A stretch of 64,000 nt of DNA from an uncultured Eubacteriales bacterium (lineage in GTDB: Bacteria > Bacillota > Clostridia > Oscillospirales > UBA644), in assembly GCA_934454405.1 (NCBI GenBank), contig CAKSFN010000005.1, forward strand, positions 1 through 64,000. The letters are read 5' to 3'. Shown one piece after another: positions 17,723 through 26,498 of this stretch. Position 1 is the stretch's first letter; each line of letters starts with the position of its first letter. The position numbers were made by a program, and so were the translations under genes. The notes beneath the pieces were generated by a model. The model had not been told where the DNA came from and searched no databases. It saw only the letters and a list, made by a program, of their open reading frames with translations.

Positions 17723-18685
17723 TTACTCTTTGTCTATCGCGAACGAAAGTCCGTATTCCGCAAGTTTGGAAATAACTTCTTCAAGGGATTTCTTTCCGAG
17801 GTTACGAACTCTCATCATCTCTTCGGGTGACTTGTTTACAAGGTCGCCAACGGTGTTTATGCCGGCTCTTTTAAGGCAGTTGAAGGAACGGACGGAAAAT
17901 TCAAGTTCTTCGATGGTCTTGTTGAGGATCGCTTCCTTGTCCTTGCTGTCGTTATCCTTCCAGACTTCCGCGGTAACGTCCGTATCTTCCGCAAGATCGA
18001 TGAACAGAGCCAGATGCTCGCTCATAATCTTGGCGGAGAGGGAGACTGCTGTCTTTGCGGAAACCGTGCCGTTTGTCCAAACTTCAAGAGTCAGCTTGTC
18101 ATAATCCGTTATCTGACCGACACGAGTGTTCTGAATCGTGTAATTGACCTTAGTTACGGGGGAGTGAGAAGAGTCCATAACGATAAGACCTATCGGAGAA
18201 TCGGCGGCTTTGTTTCTTTCGGAAGGAACAAAACCTCTGCCGAGACCGATGGTTATCTCCATGTAAAGTCTCGCGCCCTTGCCCAACGTCGCAATGTGTA
18301 ATTCGGGATTAAGTATTTCTATATCGGAATCGCCCTTGATATCCCCGGCAGTTACTTCATAAGTGTCCTCGGTGACCTCTCCGATGTCGATGTAAGCGAA
18401 CTTGGAGCAGTTGCCGTGAAGCTTCGCAATAATGCCTTTCATATTGAGAACGATTTCCGCAACGTCCTCGGCAACACCGGGGATCGTGGAAAACTCGTGC
18501 TGAACGCCGTCGATTTTTATCGAAGTCACCGCCGCGCCCTGAAGAGAAGAAAGAAGAATTCTTCTCAAAGAGTTGCCGAGAGTGATTCCGTAGCCTCTTT
18601 CGAGAGGCTCAACGACGAATTTACCGTAAGTGCCGTCTTCGCTGCAATCTAAGGCTTCTATTTTAGGCTTTTCTATTTCTATCAT
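17723..18685 (-). CDS. rpoA: RNA polymerase alpha subunit
   Basis: The 320-aa subunit has the N-terminal assembly domain (GYGITLGNSLRRILLSSLQGAAVTS region, about residues 29-54) that dimerises and nucleates the beta subunits. The C-terminal domain (about 250-315; RAGINTVGDLVNKSPEEMM and RNLGKKSLEEV) contacts UP elements and activators. It lies between rpsD and rplQ in canonical order. The 160-nt gap before it is unusually long for this operon. Confidence 0.99.
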   Translation of the reverse strand: MIEIEKPKIEALDCSEDGTYGKFVVEPLERGYGITLGNSLRRILLSSLQGAAVTSIKIDGVQHEFSTIPGVAEDVAEIVLNMKGIIAKLHGNCSKFAYIDIGEVTEDTYEVTAGDIKGDSDIEILNPELHIATLGKGARLYMEITIGLGRGFVPSERNKAADSPIGLIVMDSSHSPVTKVNYTIQNTRVGQITDYDKLTLEVWTNGTVSAKTAVSLSAKIMSEHLALFIDLAEDTDVTAEVWKDNDSKDKEAILNKTIEELEFSVRSFNCLKRAGINTVGDLVNKSPEEMMRVRNLGKKSLEEVISKLAEYGLSFAIDKE

Positions 18686-18845
18686 ATAAATACCCTTTCT
18701 AAACGCTCAGCGTTTTTTTTGTTAATCCGACGGGTCTGCCGTAAAGGCGAACCTGACGGTCTGCGAGGGTTCGGAAGCCCCGAAGAGCGCACTCTTCAAA
18801 AAAGCTACCATATACTTTATACACAAAATATATAAGCGAACCTTA
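18686..18845 (-). promoter_or_regulatory. 160-nt untranslated spacer between rpsD and rpoA with inverted repeats
   Basis: The spacer has no ORF of note. It holds a perfect GAAGAG/CTCTTC hairpin (18782-18797), an AACGCT/AGCGTT palindrome just above the rpoA ribosome site (about 18702-18714) and an imperfect direct repeat of GACGG(G)TCTGC about 24 nt apart. I see no good -10/-35 pair. It may be an attenuation or autoregulatory site, but that is inference. Confidence 0.4.
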
Positions 18846-19478
18846 TTATTTGGAGTACAGCTCGACGATAAGGTGAACTTCGATGGGAAGGTCGATATCT
18901 TCTACCGTCGGAAGCGCAACTATCTTTCCTTTTACATTTTCGGAATCCTTTTCGATCCACTTAACAACGGGCTTAGCGGAGTTTGCTTCGAGAACGCCCT
19001 TGATCTTGTCGGAATCCTTGGATTTATCAGCCATCGCGATGACGTCGCCTTCCTTCACAAGGTAAGAAGGAATGTCAACTCTTTTGCCGTTAACGGTGAA
19101 ATGACCATGGTTGACAAGCTGCTTTGCTTCGGCTCTGGACATGGCGAAACCGAGACGGTAAACAACGTTGTCGAGTCTTCTTTCAAGAATTTGAAGAAGC
19201 GCTTCACCCGTTGTAAGCCCCTTGACCTTCGTAGCCATTTCAAAGTAGTTTGCAAACTGACGCTCCATAACGCCGTAGTATCTCTTTGTCTTCTGCTTTT
19301 CACGAAGCTGCATTCCGTACTCGGTCAGTTTTCTGCGACGGTCGCCGTGAGGTCCGGGGATCTTCACCTTCGGATTGTTCATCGGGCACTTTTCGCTCAT
19401 ACACTTATCGCCTTTAAGGAAAAGCTTCGTATTTTCACGTCTGCAAAGCTTGCAGACAGGACCTGTATATCTTGCCAT
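18846..19478 (-). CDS. rpsD: 30S ribosomal protein uS4
   Basis: The 210-aa primary 16S-binding protein is of the zinc-binding type, with C9, C12, C26 and C31 in the N-terminal region. The S4 RNA-binding domain follows (RRLDNVVYRLGFAMSRAEAKQL, then VNGKRVDIPSYLVKEGD). S4 is also a translational repressor in several bacteria, which makes the long spacer after this gene interesting. Confidence 0.99.
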   Translation of the reverse strand: MARYTGPVCKLCRRENTKLFLKGDKCMSEKCPMNNPKVKIPGPHGDRRRKLTEYGMQLREKQKTKRYYGVMERQFANYFEMATKVKGLTTGEALLQILERRLDNVVYRLGFAMSRAEAKQLVNHGHFTVNGKRVDIPSYLVKEGDVIAMADKSKDSDKIKGVLEANSAKPVVKWIEKDSENVKGKIVALPTVEDIDLPIEVHLIVELYSK

Positions 19479-19498
19479 TTCAGATTACCTCCATCAAA

Positions 19499-19900
19499 TT
19501 ATACGCGGCGTCTCTTCGGGGGACGGCATCCGTTGTGGGGAATCGGAGTTACGTCTTTTATAAGAGTAACTTCAAGTCCTGCGGTCTGAAGCGCTCTGAT
19601 AGCGGCTTCACGTCCCGAGCCGGGGCCCTTAACATAAACCGCAACGGTCTTCATTCCGTGGTCGATAGCGCCCTTTGCAGCGGTTTCAGCCGCCATTTGC
19701 GCCGCGAACGGAGTGGATTTTTTGGAGCCTCTGAAGCCCATTTCTCCGGCAGATGCCCACGAGATGGCGTTTCCGTTAAGGTCGGAAATCGTTACGATAG
19801 TGTTGTTGAAGCTGGCGCGGATATGAGCAGCGCCTTTTTCAATATTTTTTCTGTCTCTGCGTCTTTTAATAGCAACCTTTTTGCCTTTAACCTGTGCCAT
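19499..19900 (-). CDS. rpsK: 30S ribosomal protein uS11
   Basis: The 133-aa protein has the conserved AAHIRASFNNTIVTISD start, the GSKKSTPFAAQMAA segment and the C-terminal NGCRPPKRRRV tail typical of S11, which shapes the platform of the 30S subunit. It lies between rpsM and rpsD with 19-20 nt gaps. Confidence 0.99.
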   Translation of the reverse strand: MAQVKGKKVAIKRRRDRKNIEKGAAHIRASFNNTIVTISDLNGNAISWASAGEMGFRGSKKSTPFAAQMAAETAAKGAIDHGMKTVAVYVKGPGSGREAAIRALQTAGLEVTLIKDVTPIPHNGCRPPKRRRV

Positions 19901-19919
19901 AATTCAATTCCCTCCTAAC

Positions 19920-20288
19920 TTATTTCTTCTTGTTGGCAACTGTCTTGGACGGACCCTTGCGCGTTCTTGCGTTTGTCTTGGTTCTCTGTCCTCTTACGGG
20001 AAGACCTTTTCTGTGTCTTACACCGCGATAGCAGCCTATTTCAACAAGTCTCTTAATGTTAAGAGCGGTATCTCTTCTGAGGTCGCCTTCAACGGTCAGA
20101 TGATGGTCGATATAATCACGAATAAGACCTATCTGCTCTTCCGTCAGGTCTTTGCAGCGGGTGTTCGGATCGATGCCGGTAGCGGCGAGGATCTTGTTGG
20201 ACGTGCTGACACCTATACCGAAAATATAGGTAAGTCCGTATTCAACTCTTTTAGAGTTCGGTAAATCTATACCTGCAATTCTTGCCAT
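19920..20288 (-). CDS. rpsM: 30S ribosomal protein uS13
   Basis: The 122-aa head protein begins MARIAGIDLPNSKRVEYGLTY, carries the helix-two-turn-helix GIGVSTSNKIL, and ends in the basic GLPVRGQRTKTNARTRKG tail that touches P-site tRNA. It is 24 nt downstream of rpmJ. Confidence 0.99.
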   Translation of the reverse strand: MARIAGIDLPNSKRVEYGLTYIFGIGVSTSNKILAATGIDPNTRCKDLTEEQIGLIRDYIDHHLTVEGDLRRDTALNIKRLVEIGCYRGVRHRKGLPVRGQRTKTNARTRKGPSKTVANKKK

Positions 20289-20312
20289 TTTCTAATTACA
20301 CCTCCGATTTTA

Positions 20313-20426
20313 TCAGCCCTGTGTCTGCTTATGCTTCGGGTCAGAGCAAATTACCATTACTTTACCCTTGCGTTTGATTACTTTGCATTTATCGCACATT
20401 GGTTTTACGGAAGGACGTACCTTCAT
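20313..20426 (-). CDS. rpmJ: 50S ribosomal protein bL36 (zinc-ribbon form)
   Basis: A 37-aa gene: MKVRPSVKPMCDKCKVIKR followed by a GKVMVICSDPKHKQTQG tail. C11, C14, C27 and H32 form the single zinc site of the C+ form. AAGGAGG lies just before the ATG. It sits between infA and rpsM, as in most Firmicutes. Confidence 0.98.
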   Translation of the reverse strand: MKVRPSVKPMCDKCKVIKRKGKVMVICSDPKHKQTQG

Positions 20427-20517
20427 ATTAAAAACCTCCTTTTTTCGCCGCTTAATGCGGACGTGTGAAAAATTTATTTTTCTTTCTTCGGCGATCTTCT
20501 CTTCCGGCGTTCAAACG

Positions 20518-20751
20518 TCAGTCGGAAGTTCTTCTCGCGCCTCTCCATTTAATTCTGCCCTGATTGAGGTCATATTGCGACATTTCAACAACCACCTTAT
20601 CTCCCAAAAGGATGCGGATGTTGTTATCTCTCAGCTTGCCGGAGATATATGCCGTAAGTCTGTGGCCGCCCTGAATTTCAACGATGAACTTGGTGTTCGG
20701 CAGAATTTCAACGACTGTGCCTTCGACTTCTATGATACCGTCTTTTGCCAT
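20518..20751 (-). CDS. infA: Translation initiation factor IF-1
   Basis: The 77-aa S1-like OB-fold protein starts MAKDGIIEVEGTVVEILPN and has LTAYISGKLRDNNIRILLGD and YDLNQGRI, all IF-1 signatures; the tail is a few residues longer than the usual 72. It occupies the 30S A site during initiation. Its ATG overlaps the stop of the KOW gene by one base (TAATG), indicating coupling. Confidence 0.98.
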   Translation of the reverse strand: MAKDGIIEVEGTVVEILPNTKFIVEIQGGHRLTAYISGKLRDNNIRILLGDKVVVEMSQYDLNQGRIKWRGARRTSD

Positions 20752-21029
20752 TACAGAACCTCCTCCGATGAGAACAGATTGATTACCTTTCGTATCTCGG
20801 CGTTTTCAATGTGTTTTCCCGTCATCAGCTTTTCATAGACCTTTGACTCATTGCAATTGCCGAGATATTTAAGATGCTTCAGCTTTTTAAGCTTCGGTTT
20901 TTCAAGCGGTCTGGTATGACCGTCTGCGATGTGGGCATACTCCCCGTCGGCATCGAGCACAACGAAAAGCCTGTTCTCGTCTCTTCCCCGAAGAGCTTTG
21001 ACGATACTGCCCGCCTCAATGTCAACCAT
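20751..21029 (-). CDS. KOW-domain RNA-binding protein (YbzG-like)
   Basis: I place the start at 21029, where GGAGG lies 11 nt upstream; this gives 92 aa starting MVDIEAGSIVKALRGRDENR. A KOW motif occupies the first third (GSIVKAL...LFVVLDADG), followed by a lysine-rich PLEKPKLKKLKHLKYL patch resembling L14e-type proteins. A longer in-frame reading up to 21101 exists but has no ribosome site. The same position, between map and infA, is taken by ybzG in Bacillus. The exact role on the ribosome or RNA is not established. Confidence 0.88.
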   Translation of the reverse strand: MVDIEAGSIVKALRGRDENRLFVVLDADGEYAHIADGHTRPLEKPKLKKLKHLKYLGNCNESKVYEKLMTGKHIENAEIRKVINLFSSEEVL

Positions 21030-21120
21030 TTTGATTTTTTCCTCCAAAAGCGTGAGTTTGCCTGTATTTCGTCGCAACGCCCTCAGCGTTGCTTCCTCCA
21101 TACCGAACGGAACTCATCCG

Positions 21121-21870
21121 TCATAGAGATGTGAGTATTAACGGCTCTCCTTTACGGACGGCTATCGTATTCTCATAATGAGCCGACAGCTTTCCGTCAA
21201 GTGTCTCAACAGTCCAACCGTCCTTCAACCTCTTCACGTCCGACACTCCGGCATTGACCATGGGCTCGATAGCGATAGTCATACCGCTTTGGAGCCTTCT
21301 GCCCTTGCCTTTCACGCCGTAATTCGGTACATCCGGGTCTTCGTGCAGGTGTGTTCCGACACCGTGGCCGACATACTCGTAAACAACGGAAAAACCGTAC
21401 TTTTTGACGTAGGACTCTATTGCGTTTCCCACATCTCCGAGTCTGTAACCGTCTTGCGCGTACACAATGCCTTCAAAGAAGCTCTGTTTTGTTACGTCTA
21501 TAAGACGCTGAGCCTCTTTTGAGATATTTCCCGCACCGTAGGTGCGAGCGGTATCTCCGTGGTAGCCGTTTAACAGAACACCGACATCAATACTCACGAT
21601 ATCCCCATCTGCAATAACTCTGCCTGCGGACGGAATTCCATGTATGACCTGATTGTTAATCGAGATACATGCAGTCGCCGGAAATCCGCCGTAGCCCTTA
21701 AATGAGGGTATACCACCCTTGCTTTTGATAAACCGCTCCATAACATCGTTTATGTGTTTGGTTGTAACGCCGGGCTTTACGTTTTCACCGCCGAGAGCCA
21801 ACGCTTCGGCAGCAACCTGCCCCGCCCTGTACATAAGTTCGATTTCGCGGTCTGATTTAATGGTTATCAT
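21121..21870 (-). CDS. map: Methionine aminopeptidase, type I
   Basis: The 249-aa metalloenzyme removes the initiator Met from new proteins. The five metal ligands can be placed in SIDVGVLLNGYHGDTART (two Asp), GHGVGTHLHEDP (His), TIAIEPM (Glu) and HYENTIAV (Glu). It follows adk by 4 nt, in the canonical secY-adk-map order. Confidence 0.98.
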   Translation of the reverse strand: MITIKSDREIELMYRAGQVAAEALALGGENVKPGVTTKHINDVMERFIKSKGGIPSFKGYGGFPATACISINNQVIHGIPSAGRVIADGDIVSIDVGVLLNGYHGDTARTYGAGNISKEAQRLIDVTKQSFFEGIVYAQDGYRLGDVGNAIESYVKKYGFSVVYEYVGHGVGTHLHEDPDVPNYGVKGKGRRLQSGMTIAIEPMVNAGVSDVKRLKDGWTVETLDGKLSAHYENTIAVRKGEPLILTSL

Positions 21871-21874
21871 CGAG

Positions 21875-22522
21875 TCACGCTTTCAAAGCCTCATCTACGA
21901 GAGCCGTCGTATCCTTAACCTCTTCCTGACCCTGCACAAGAACGAGCTTACCCGTTTTTCTGTAATAGTCTTTAAGAGGCGCGGTCTTTTCGTAATAGAC
22001 TTTCAATCTGTCAAGAACGACTTCGGGTTTGTCGTCGTCCCTCAGGATAAGACGCTCGCCGCATTTATCGCATGTTCCTTCGGCAGCCGGCTTTTTGTAA
22101 ACGATATGGTATGACATACCGCAGCCTTTGCAAACGCGTCTGCCGCTCATGCGCTTTACGATATCCTCGTCCTTGACCTCTATGCTTATGACCTTTGACA
22201 GTTCAATGCCCATTTCCGCAAGCATTTTGTCAAGAGCCTCAGCCTGAGGTATCGTTCTCGGAAAACCGTCCAAAATAAATCCGTTTTTGCAATCGTCCTT
22301 CTGCAAACGCTCTTTGACGATCGCAATAACGTCCTCGTCCGAAACAAGTCCGCCGCCTTCCATAACGGTTTTCACTTTCAGACCGAGAGGCGTTTCGGCG
22401 GCTATCGCTTCGCGAAGAATGGCGCCCGTAGATATCTGCGGGATACCGTATTTTTCGGAAATCTTTTCCGCCTGTGTGCCCTTGCCGGCGCCGGGAGCGC
22501 CGAGAAGAATCAAATTCAACAT
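21875..22522 (-). CDS. adk: Adenylate kinase, zinc-binding LID type
   Basis: Starting at 22522 (AAGGAA site upstream) the enzyme has 215 aa, the usual length; the open frame continues further upstream without a ribosome site. The P-loop GAPGAGKGT is at residues 8-16. The LID domain carries CKGCG and CDKCG, which bind structural zinc as in Gram-positive enzymes. It balances ATP + AMP with 2 ADP. Confidence 0.98.
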   Translation of the reverse strand: MLNLILLGAPGAGKGTQAEKISEKYGIPQISTGAILREAIAAETPLGLKVKTVMEGGGLVSDEDVIAIVKERLQKDDCKNGFILDGFPRTIPQAEALDKMLAEMGIELSKVISIEVKDEDIVKRMSGRRVCKGCGMSYHIVYKKPAAEGTCDKCGERLILRDDDKPEVVLDRLKVYYEKTAPLKDYYRKTGKLVLVQGQEEVKDTTALVDEALKA

Positions 22523-22601
22523 TTTGCGTTCCTTTCTTCCGTTCCTCCGCCGGAACGCGGCGTTTTTCAACCGCGTCCGACTTCGGAAAATGATGTCAAA
22601 C

Positions 22602-23906
22602 TTATCTGAGGAATCCCTTCGACTGACGCATAAGCATCTGGGACTCAAGCTGTTTAACGGTTTCAAGAGCAACGCTTACGATAATCATTACGGATGTGCC
22701 GCCGAGCGCAAGACCCGTCATGGCTTCTCCGAATATCGCTTCGAGAATATACGGAACGGTTGCGATAACGCCGAGGAACAGCGCGCCGACAATAGTAACT
22801 CTGTTAACAACCCTGATTATGAAATCGGAGGTCGGTTTGCCGGGTCTGATACCGGGGATTGTTCCGCCGTTATTCTTGATATTGTTCGATATCTCAACAG
22901 GATTGTACTGGATCGAGATATATAAGAAGTTGAATGCAATAATGAGAACGAACGCGAGAATGATGTATACCGGACTGGTTGACGAGAAGTACTTCGTCAC
23001 GAACGTCGCAAAACCGCTTTTCGGGAAGAACTGAGCGATCGTTGCGGGAAGACCTACTATCGCGTAGGTGAAGATGATGGGCATAACGCCTGTCATCGCA
23101 ACCTTTACGGGAAGGAAGGTGCTCTGTCCGCCGTACATCTTTCTGCCGACCTGACGCTTCGCATACTGGATGGGAATACGTCTTTCGGCGCTGTCCATAA
23201 ATACTATGAACGCAAACATAATAAGACCGAGAACGACAAATATCGGAACTATCCACCAATAACCGGTCTGCACCTTCTGGATGCTGTATCCGATAAGGCT
23301 TACGCCGCGCGAAACGATGGATGCGAAAAGTATCATGGAGATACCGTTTCCGATACCCTTTTCGTCGATGCTTTCGCCCAGCCACATAACGAGCATTGAA
23401 CCCGCGAGAAGAATCACAACGAAAAGCGCGATTCCGAACCATTCGGGGATGCCGTATTTGGAGATCGTCAGCAAGGATGCGGAATAGCCGTTGGTCATTA
23501 TCGTGTAATAACCGAACGCCTGAACGAGGCCTATTGCAATCGTCAGGAAACGGGTTGCGTTTTTAAGCTTCTTTTTGCCTTCTTCGCCGCCGTCCTTCTG
23601 CAATCTTTCGAGAGCGGGAATAGCAACGGTGAGAAGCTGAATGATGATCGATGCGTTGATGTACGGCTGTATCGTCAGCGCAAAGAGAGTTCCGTATGCA
23701 AGCGCGTTACCGGAAAGCATATTGAAGTAACCGAGCAACGTGCTGCTCTGCGTGCTGAAAAAGCTCTGCAGGGCGTCGGTATTAACGAACGGAACGGGAA
23801 TGTTTATACCTATTCTGAAAAGTATTATAATAAAGCAAGTAAATACGATCTTCGCTTTGAGGTCGCTTGTTTTCCAAGCGTTTCTCAGGGTCGTAAAAAT
23901 ATTCAT
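22602..23906 (-). CDS. secY: Protein translocase channel subunit SecY
   Basis: The 434-aa membrane protein has the expected ten hydrophobic segments. The first follows LKAKIVFTC, the plug-region text is GINIPVPFVNTDAL, and the conserved QYAKRQVGRKMYGGQSTFLPVKV cytosolic loop and the FLYISIQYNPVEISNNIKNNGG loop match the family. It forms the Sec channel with SecE and SecG encoded elsewhere. It follows rplO by 3 nt. Confidence 0.99.
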   Translation of the reverse strand: MNIFTTLRNAWKTSDLKAKIVFTCFIIILFRIGINIPVPFVNTDALQSFFSTQSSTLLGYFNMLSGNALAYGTLFALTIQPYINASIIIQLLTVAIPALERLQKDGGEEGKKKLKNATRFLTIAIGLVQAFGYYTIMTNGYSASLLTISKYGIPEWFGIALFVVILLAGSMLVMWLGESIDEKGIGNGISMILFASIVSRGVSLIGYSIQKVQTGYWWIVPIFVVLGLIMFAFIVFMDSAERRIPIQYAKRQVGRKMYGGQSTFLPVKVAMTGVMPIIFTYAIVGLPATIAQFFPKSGFATFVTKYFSSTSPVYIILAFVLIIAFNFLYISIQYNPVEISNNIKNNGGTIPGIRPGKPTSDFIIRVVNRVTIVGALFLGVIATVPYILEAIFGEAMTGLALGGTSVMIIVSVALETVKQLESQMLMRQSKGFLR

Positions 23907-23909
23907 TTA

Positions 23910-24353
23910 TTATAACACCTCAGCTTTCCCGCCTGCCGCTTCTATCTTGGCTTTTGCGCTCTCGGAAAACTTCGCAGCTTTAACCGTGAGTTTCTTTTCG
24001 ATTTCGCCATCGCCGAGGATCTTAACAGCAACGGCAGTGCCGCTGATCATATTCTTTGCGTAAAGTTCTTCCGCAGTTACGACGGTTCCGTCTTCAAACT
24101 CGTTGAGTACGCCGACGTTAACGGTTTCGTAAACCACTTTGAACGGATAGTTGGAGAAGCCTCTTTTGGGAAGTCTTCTTGAAAGGGGCATCTGACCGCC
24201 TTCAAATCCGGGTCTTACTCCGCCGCCGGAACGCGCGTTCTGACCCTTATGGCCCTTGCCCGCGGTTTTTCCGTTGCCGGAACCGATGCCTCTGCCCTTT
24301 CTGTACGGAGCTTTAACAGCACCGTCAGCGGGTGCAAGATCATGCAATTTCAT
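23910..24353 (-). CDS. rplO: 50S ribosomal protein uL15
   Basis: The ATG at 24353, eight bases after GGAGG, gives 147 aa; a GTG nine bases earlier overlaps the ribosome site and is rejected. The KGRGIGSGNGKTAGKGHKGQ segment and GGVRPGFEGGQMPL are L15 hallmarks. L15 stabilises late 50S assembly intermediates. Confidence 0.98.
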   Translation of the reverse strand: MKLHDLAPADGAVKAPYRKGRGIGSGNGKTAGKGHKGQNARSGGGVRPGFEGGQMPLSRRLPKRGFSNYPFKVVYETVNVGVLNEFEDGTVVTAEELYAKNMISGTAVAVKILGDGEIEKKLTVKAAKFSESAKAKIEAAGGKAEVL

Positions 24354-24366
24354 ATTGGGCACCTCC

Positions 24367-24549
24367 TTAATCTTCTACTTTGATAAGGTAGCAAATCTTT
24401 TTTACCTTACCCTCTGTCGCAGCGTTCTTAGGCTGAGTGGTCGTGTCGCCTATCTTTCTCAGTCCGAGGGAATTCGCCGTTGCGATGTGATCCTTGTGTC
24501 TACCTATCAGGCTCTTAACGAGCGTGATTTTAATCGTATTTTCAGACAT
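24367..24549 (-). CDS. rpmD: 50S ribosomal protein uL30
   Basis: The 60-aa protein has the L30 core IKITLVKSLIGRHKDHIAT and LGLRKIGDTTTQPKNAA. The ATG at 24549 is nine bases from GGAGG; an in-frame TTG two codons earlier is too close to the site. Confidence 0.97.
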   Translation of the reverse strand: MSENTIKITLVKSLIGRHKDHIATANSLGLRKIGDTTTQPKNAATEGKVKKICYLIKVED

Positions 24550-24563
24550 CTGCAAACCCCTCC

Positions 24564-25076
24564 TTAACCTAAGATATCTTCAACGGACTTGCCTCTCGTC
24601 TGCGCAACCTGCGACGCATCTCTCAGGGTCGAAAGACCGTTGATAGTTGCGTGAACGACGTTCTGCGGGTTGCGGGAACCGAGCGCTTTTGTTCTGATGT
24701 CTTTAACTCCCGCCATTTCGAGAACGGCACGAACCGCGCCGCCCGCGATAACTCCGGTACCTTTTGCAGCGGGCTTAAGAACCACGCGGCTGGCGCCGTA
24801 GCAGGCAACGATCTCATGAGGGATCGTGGTGCCTTTAAGGGAGATTCTGACAAGATTTTTCTTTGCGTCTTCAATGCCTTTGTTGACCGCATCGGGTATC
24901 TCGACGGATTTGCCGAGGCCTACGCCTACGACTCCGTTTCCGTCGCCGACAACCATCAGAGCGGCGAACTTCATTTTTCTACCGCCCTTTACTGTTTTTG
25001 ACACACGGCTGAGAGATACGAGTTTTTCGTTCAAACTCAATGCAGACGCATCTATTTTTTCATACATTGTAAACAT
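24564..25076 (-). CDS. rpsE: 30S ribosomal protein uS5
   Basis: The 170-aa protein has the RVSKTVKGGRKMKFAALMVVGD double-stranded RNA-binding fold and PAAKGTGVIAGGAVRAVLEMAG typical of S5, involved in decoding fidelity. Two ATGs compete: 25076 (2 nt from AGGAGG) and 25067 (11 nt). The second gives MYEKIDASAL, which aligns better with relatives, so the first three residues are uncertain. Confidence 0.97.
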   Translation of the reverse strand: MFTMYEKIDASALSLNEKLVSLSRVSKTVKGGRKMKFAALMVVGDGNGVVGVGLGKSVEIPDAVNKGIEDAKKNLVRISLKGTTIPHEIVACYGASRVVLKPAAKGTGVIAGGAVRAVLEMAGVKDIRTKALGSRNPQNVVHATINGLSTLRDASQVAQTRGKSVEDILG

Positions 25077-25093
25077 ATCCTCCTGTTACTTTA

Positions 25094-25453
25094 TTAGAAG
25101 TTCAGTCCGCCTTCTCTTGCGCCTTCGGCAAGGGAACGAACTCTTCCGTGATAAAGATAGCCGCCTCTGTCAAAAACAACATCTTTAATATTTTTTGCCT
25201 GAGCCTTCTCGGCAATTTTAAGTCCGACTGCTTTCGCCGCGTCAACGTTGCCGCCGTATTCTTTGAAGTCCTTGTCAACGGTCGATGCCGAAACAAGAGT
25301 CACGCCGGTCTCATCGTCGATGATCTGAGCGTAGATGTTCTTCAAGGAACGGTAAACGCAAAGACGGGGGCAGGCCTCGGTTCCGCTGATCTTGCCGCGG
25401 ACACGCTTATGCCTTTGAAGTCTTGCTTTATTGGAATCTTTTCTGCTAACCAT
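25094..25453 (-). CDS. rplR: 50S ribosomal protein uL18
   Basis: The 119-aa 5S rRNA-binding protein has RLQRHKRVRGKISGT, PRLCVYRSLKNIYAQIIDD and the C-terminal VVFDRGGYLYHGRVRSLAEG signature of L18. It is positioned canonically between rplF and rpsE. Confidence 0.98.
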   Translation of the reverse strand: MVSRKDSNKARLQRHKRVRGKISGTEACPRLCVYRSLKNIYAQIIDDETGVTLVSASTVDKDFKEYGGNVDAAKAVGLKIAEKAQAKNIKDVVFDRGGYLYHGRVRSLAEGAREGGLNF

Positions 25454-25498
25454 AAAACGATTATCCTCCTATTACTTCGGAACGAAAAGTCCGGCGGG

Positions 25499-26047
25499 TT
25501 ATTTCTTACCCTTACCAGCTTTACCTTCCTTGATTCTGACATACTCTCCGGCATATCTGATACCCTTGCCGTGGTACGGCTCAGGCGGTCTCTTGCCGCG
25601 AATTTCGGCAGCAAGCTGACCGACACGCTGCTTGTCGCAACCGCTTACGACAACCGTCGTCTGGTTGGGGCAATCAAGCTTGATGCCTTCCGGCTCTTCA
25701 ACAACGACGGGATGAGAATATCCTATCGTGAAGACCACCGTGTTTGCCTGTTTCTGAACTCTGTAACCGATACCCTGGATTTCAAGGGTCTTGGAGTAAC
25801 CGTTTGTTACGCCCTCGACCATATTGGCTATCAAGGTTCTTGTCAAGCCGTGCAAAGCCTTGTGTTTCTGGTCTTCGGACGGACGTTCAACCGTAACAAC
25901 GGAACCATCGACCTTGATTATCATTTCGGGGTGCAGGGTGCGAGAAAGCTCGCCCTTCGGACCCTTTACGGTTACCGTGTTATCGGGCGCAAGCGTAAAT
26001 GTCACGCCTGCGGGTATATCAATATGCTTTCTACCAATTCTTGACAT
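25499..26047 (-). CDS. rplF: 50S ribosomal protein uL6
   Basis: The 182-aa protein begins MSRIGRKHIDIPAGV and shows the duplicated L6 fold, ending with PEPYHGKGIRYAGEYVRIKEGK, the motif near the factor-binding site. Gaps are 17 nt to rpsH and 45 nt to rplR. Confidence 0.98.
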   Translation of the reverse strand: MSRIGRKHIDIPAGVTFTLAPDNTVTVKGPKGELSRTLHPEMIIKVDGSVVTVERPSEDQKHKALHGLTRTLIANMVEGVTNGYSKTLEIQGIGYRVQKQANTVVFTIGYSHPVVVEEPEGIKLDCPNQTTVVVSGCDKQRVGQLAAEIRGKRPPEPYHGKGIRYAGEYVRIKEGKAGKGKK

Positions 26048-26064
26048 ATATTTACCTCATTTCT

Positions 26065-26463
26065 TTACCAAACGAATGCGAGGACTTCGCCGCCGACATT
26101 TTCTTTTCTTGCAGCCTTGTCGGTCATAACGCCCTTGGAAGTCGAGACGATCGCAACGCCGAGGCCTCTCATGACCTGCGGGATTTCCTCTTTTCCGACG
26201 TACATACGAAGACCGGGCTTCGAAATACGCTTGAGTCCCTGAAGAACCTTGGACTTGTTGGGACCGTATTTAAGGAATACCTTAATTACATCCTGCTTGC
26301 CGTCGTCGATTACGTTGAAGGACTTTATATAACCCTCATCAACAAGGATCTGAGCGATCTGCTTTTTCATGTTGGATGCGGGAATCTCAACACTTTCGTG
26401 TTTCGCATTATTTGCATTTCTGATACGAGTAAGCATATCCGCGATAGGATCTGTTATATTCAT
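26065..26463 (-). CDS. rpsH: 30S ribosomal protein uS8
   Basis: The 132-aa central 16S-binding protein starts MNITDPIADMLTRIRNANNA and ends with the STSKGVMTDKAARKENVGGE signature. S8 is the spc-operon repressor in E. coli; whether it plays that part here is unknown. Confidence 0.98.
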   Translation of the reverse strand: MNITDPIADMLTRIRNANNAKHESVEIPASNMKKQIAQILVDEGYIKSFNVIDDGKQDVIKVFLKYGPNKSKVLQGLKRISKPGLRMYVGKEEIPQVMRGLGVAIVSTSKGVMTDKAARKENVGGEVLAFVW

Positions 26464-26498
26464 ATCTGTTACCTCCTTAATAATTCAAACTAACAGCT

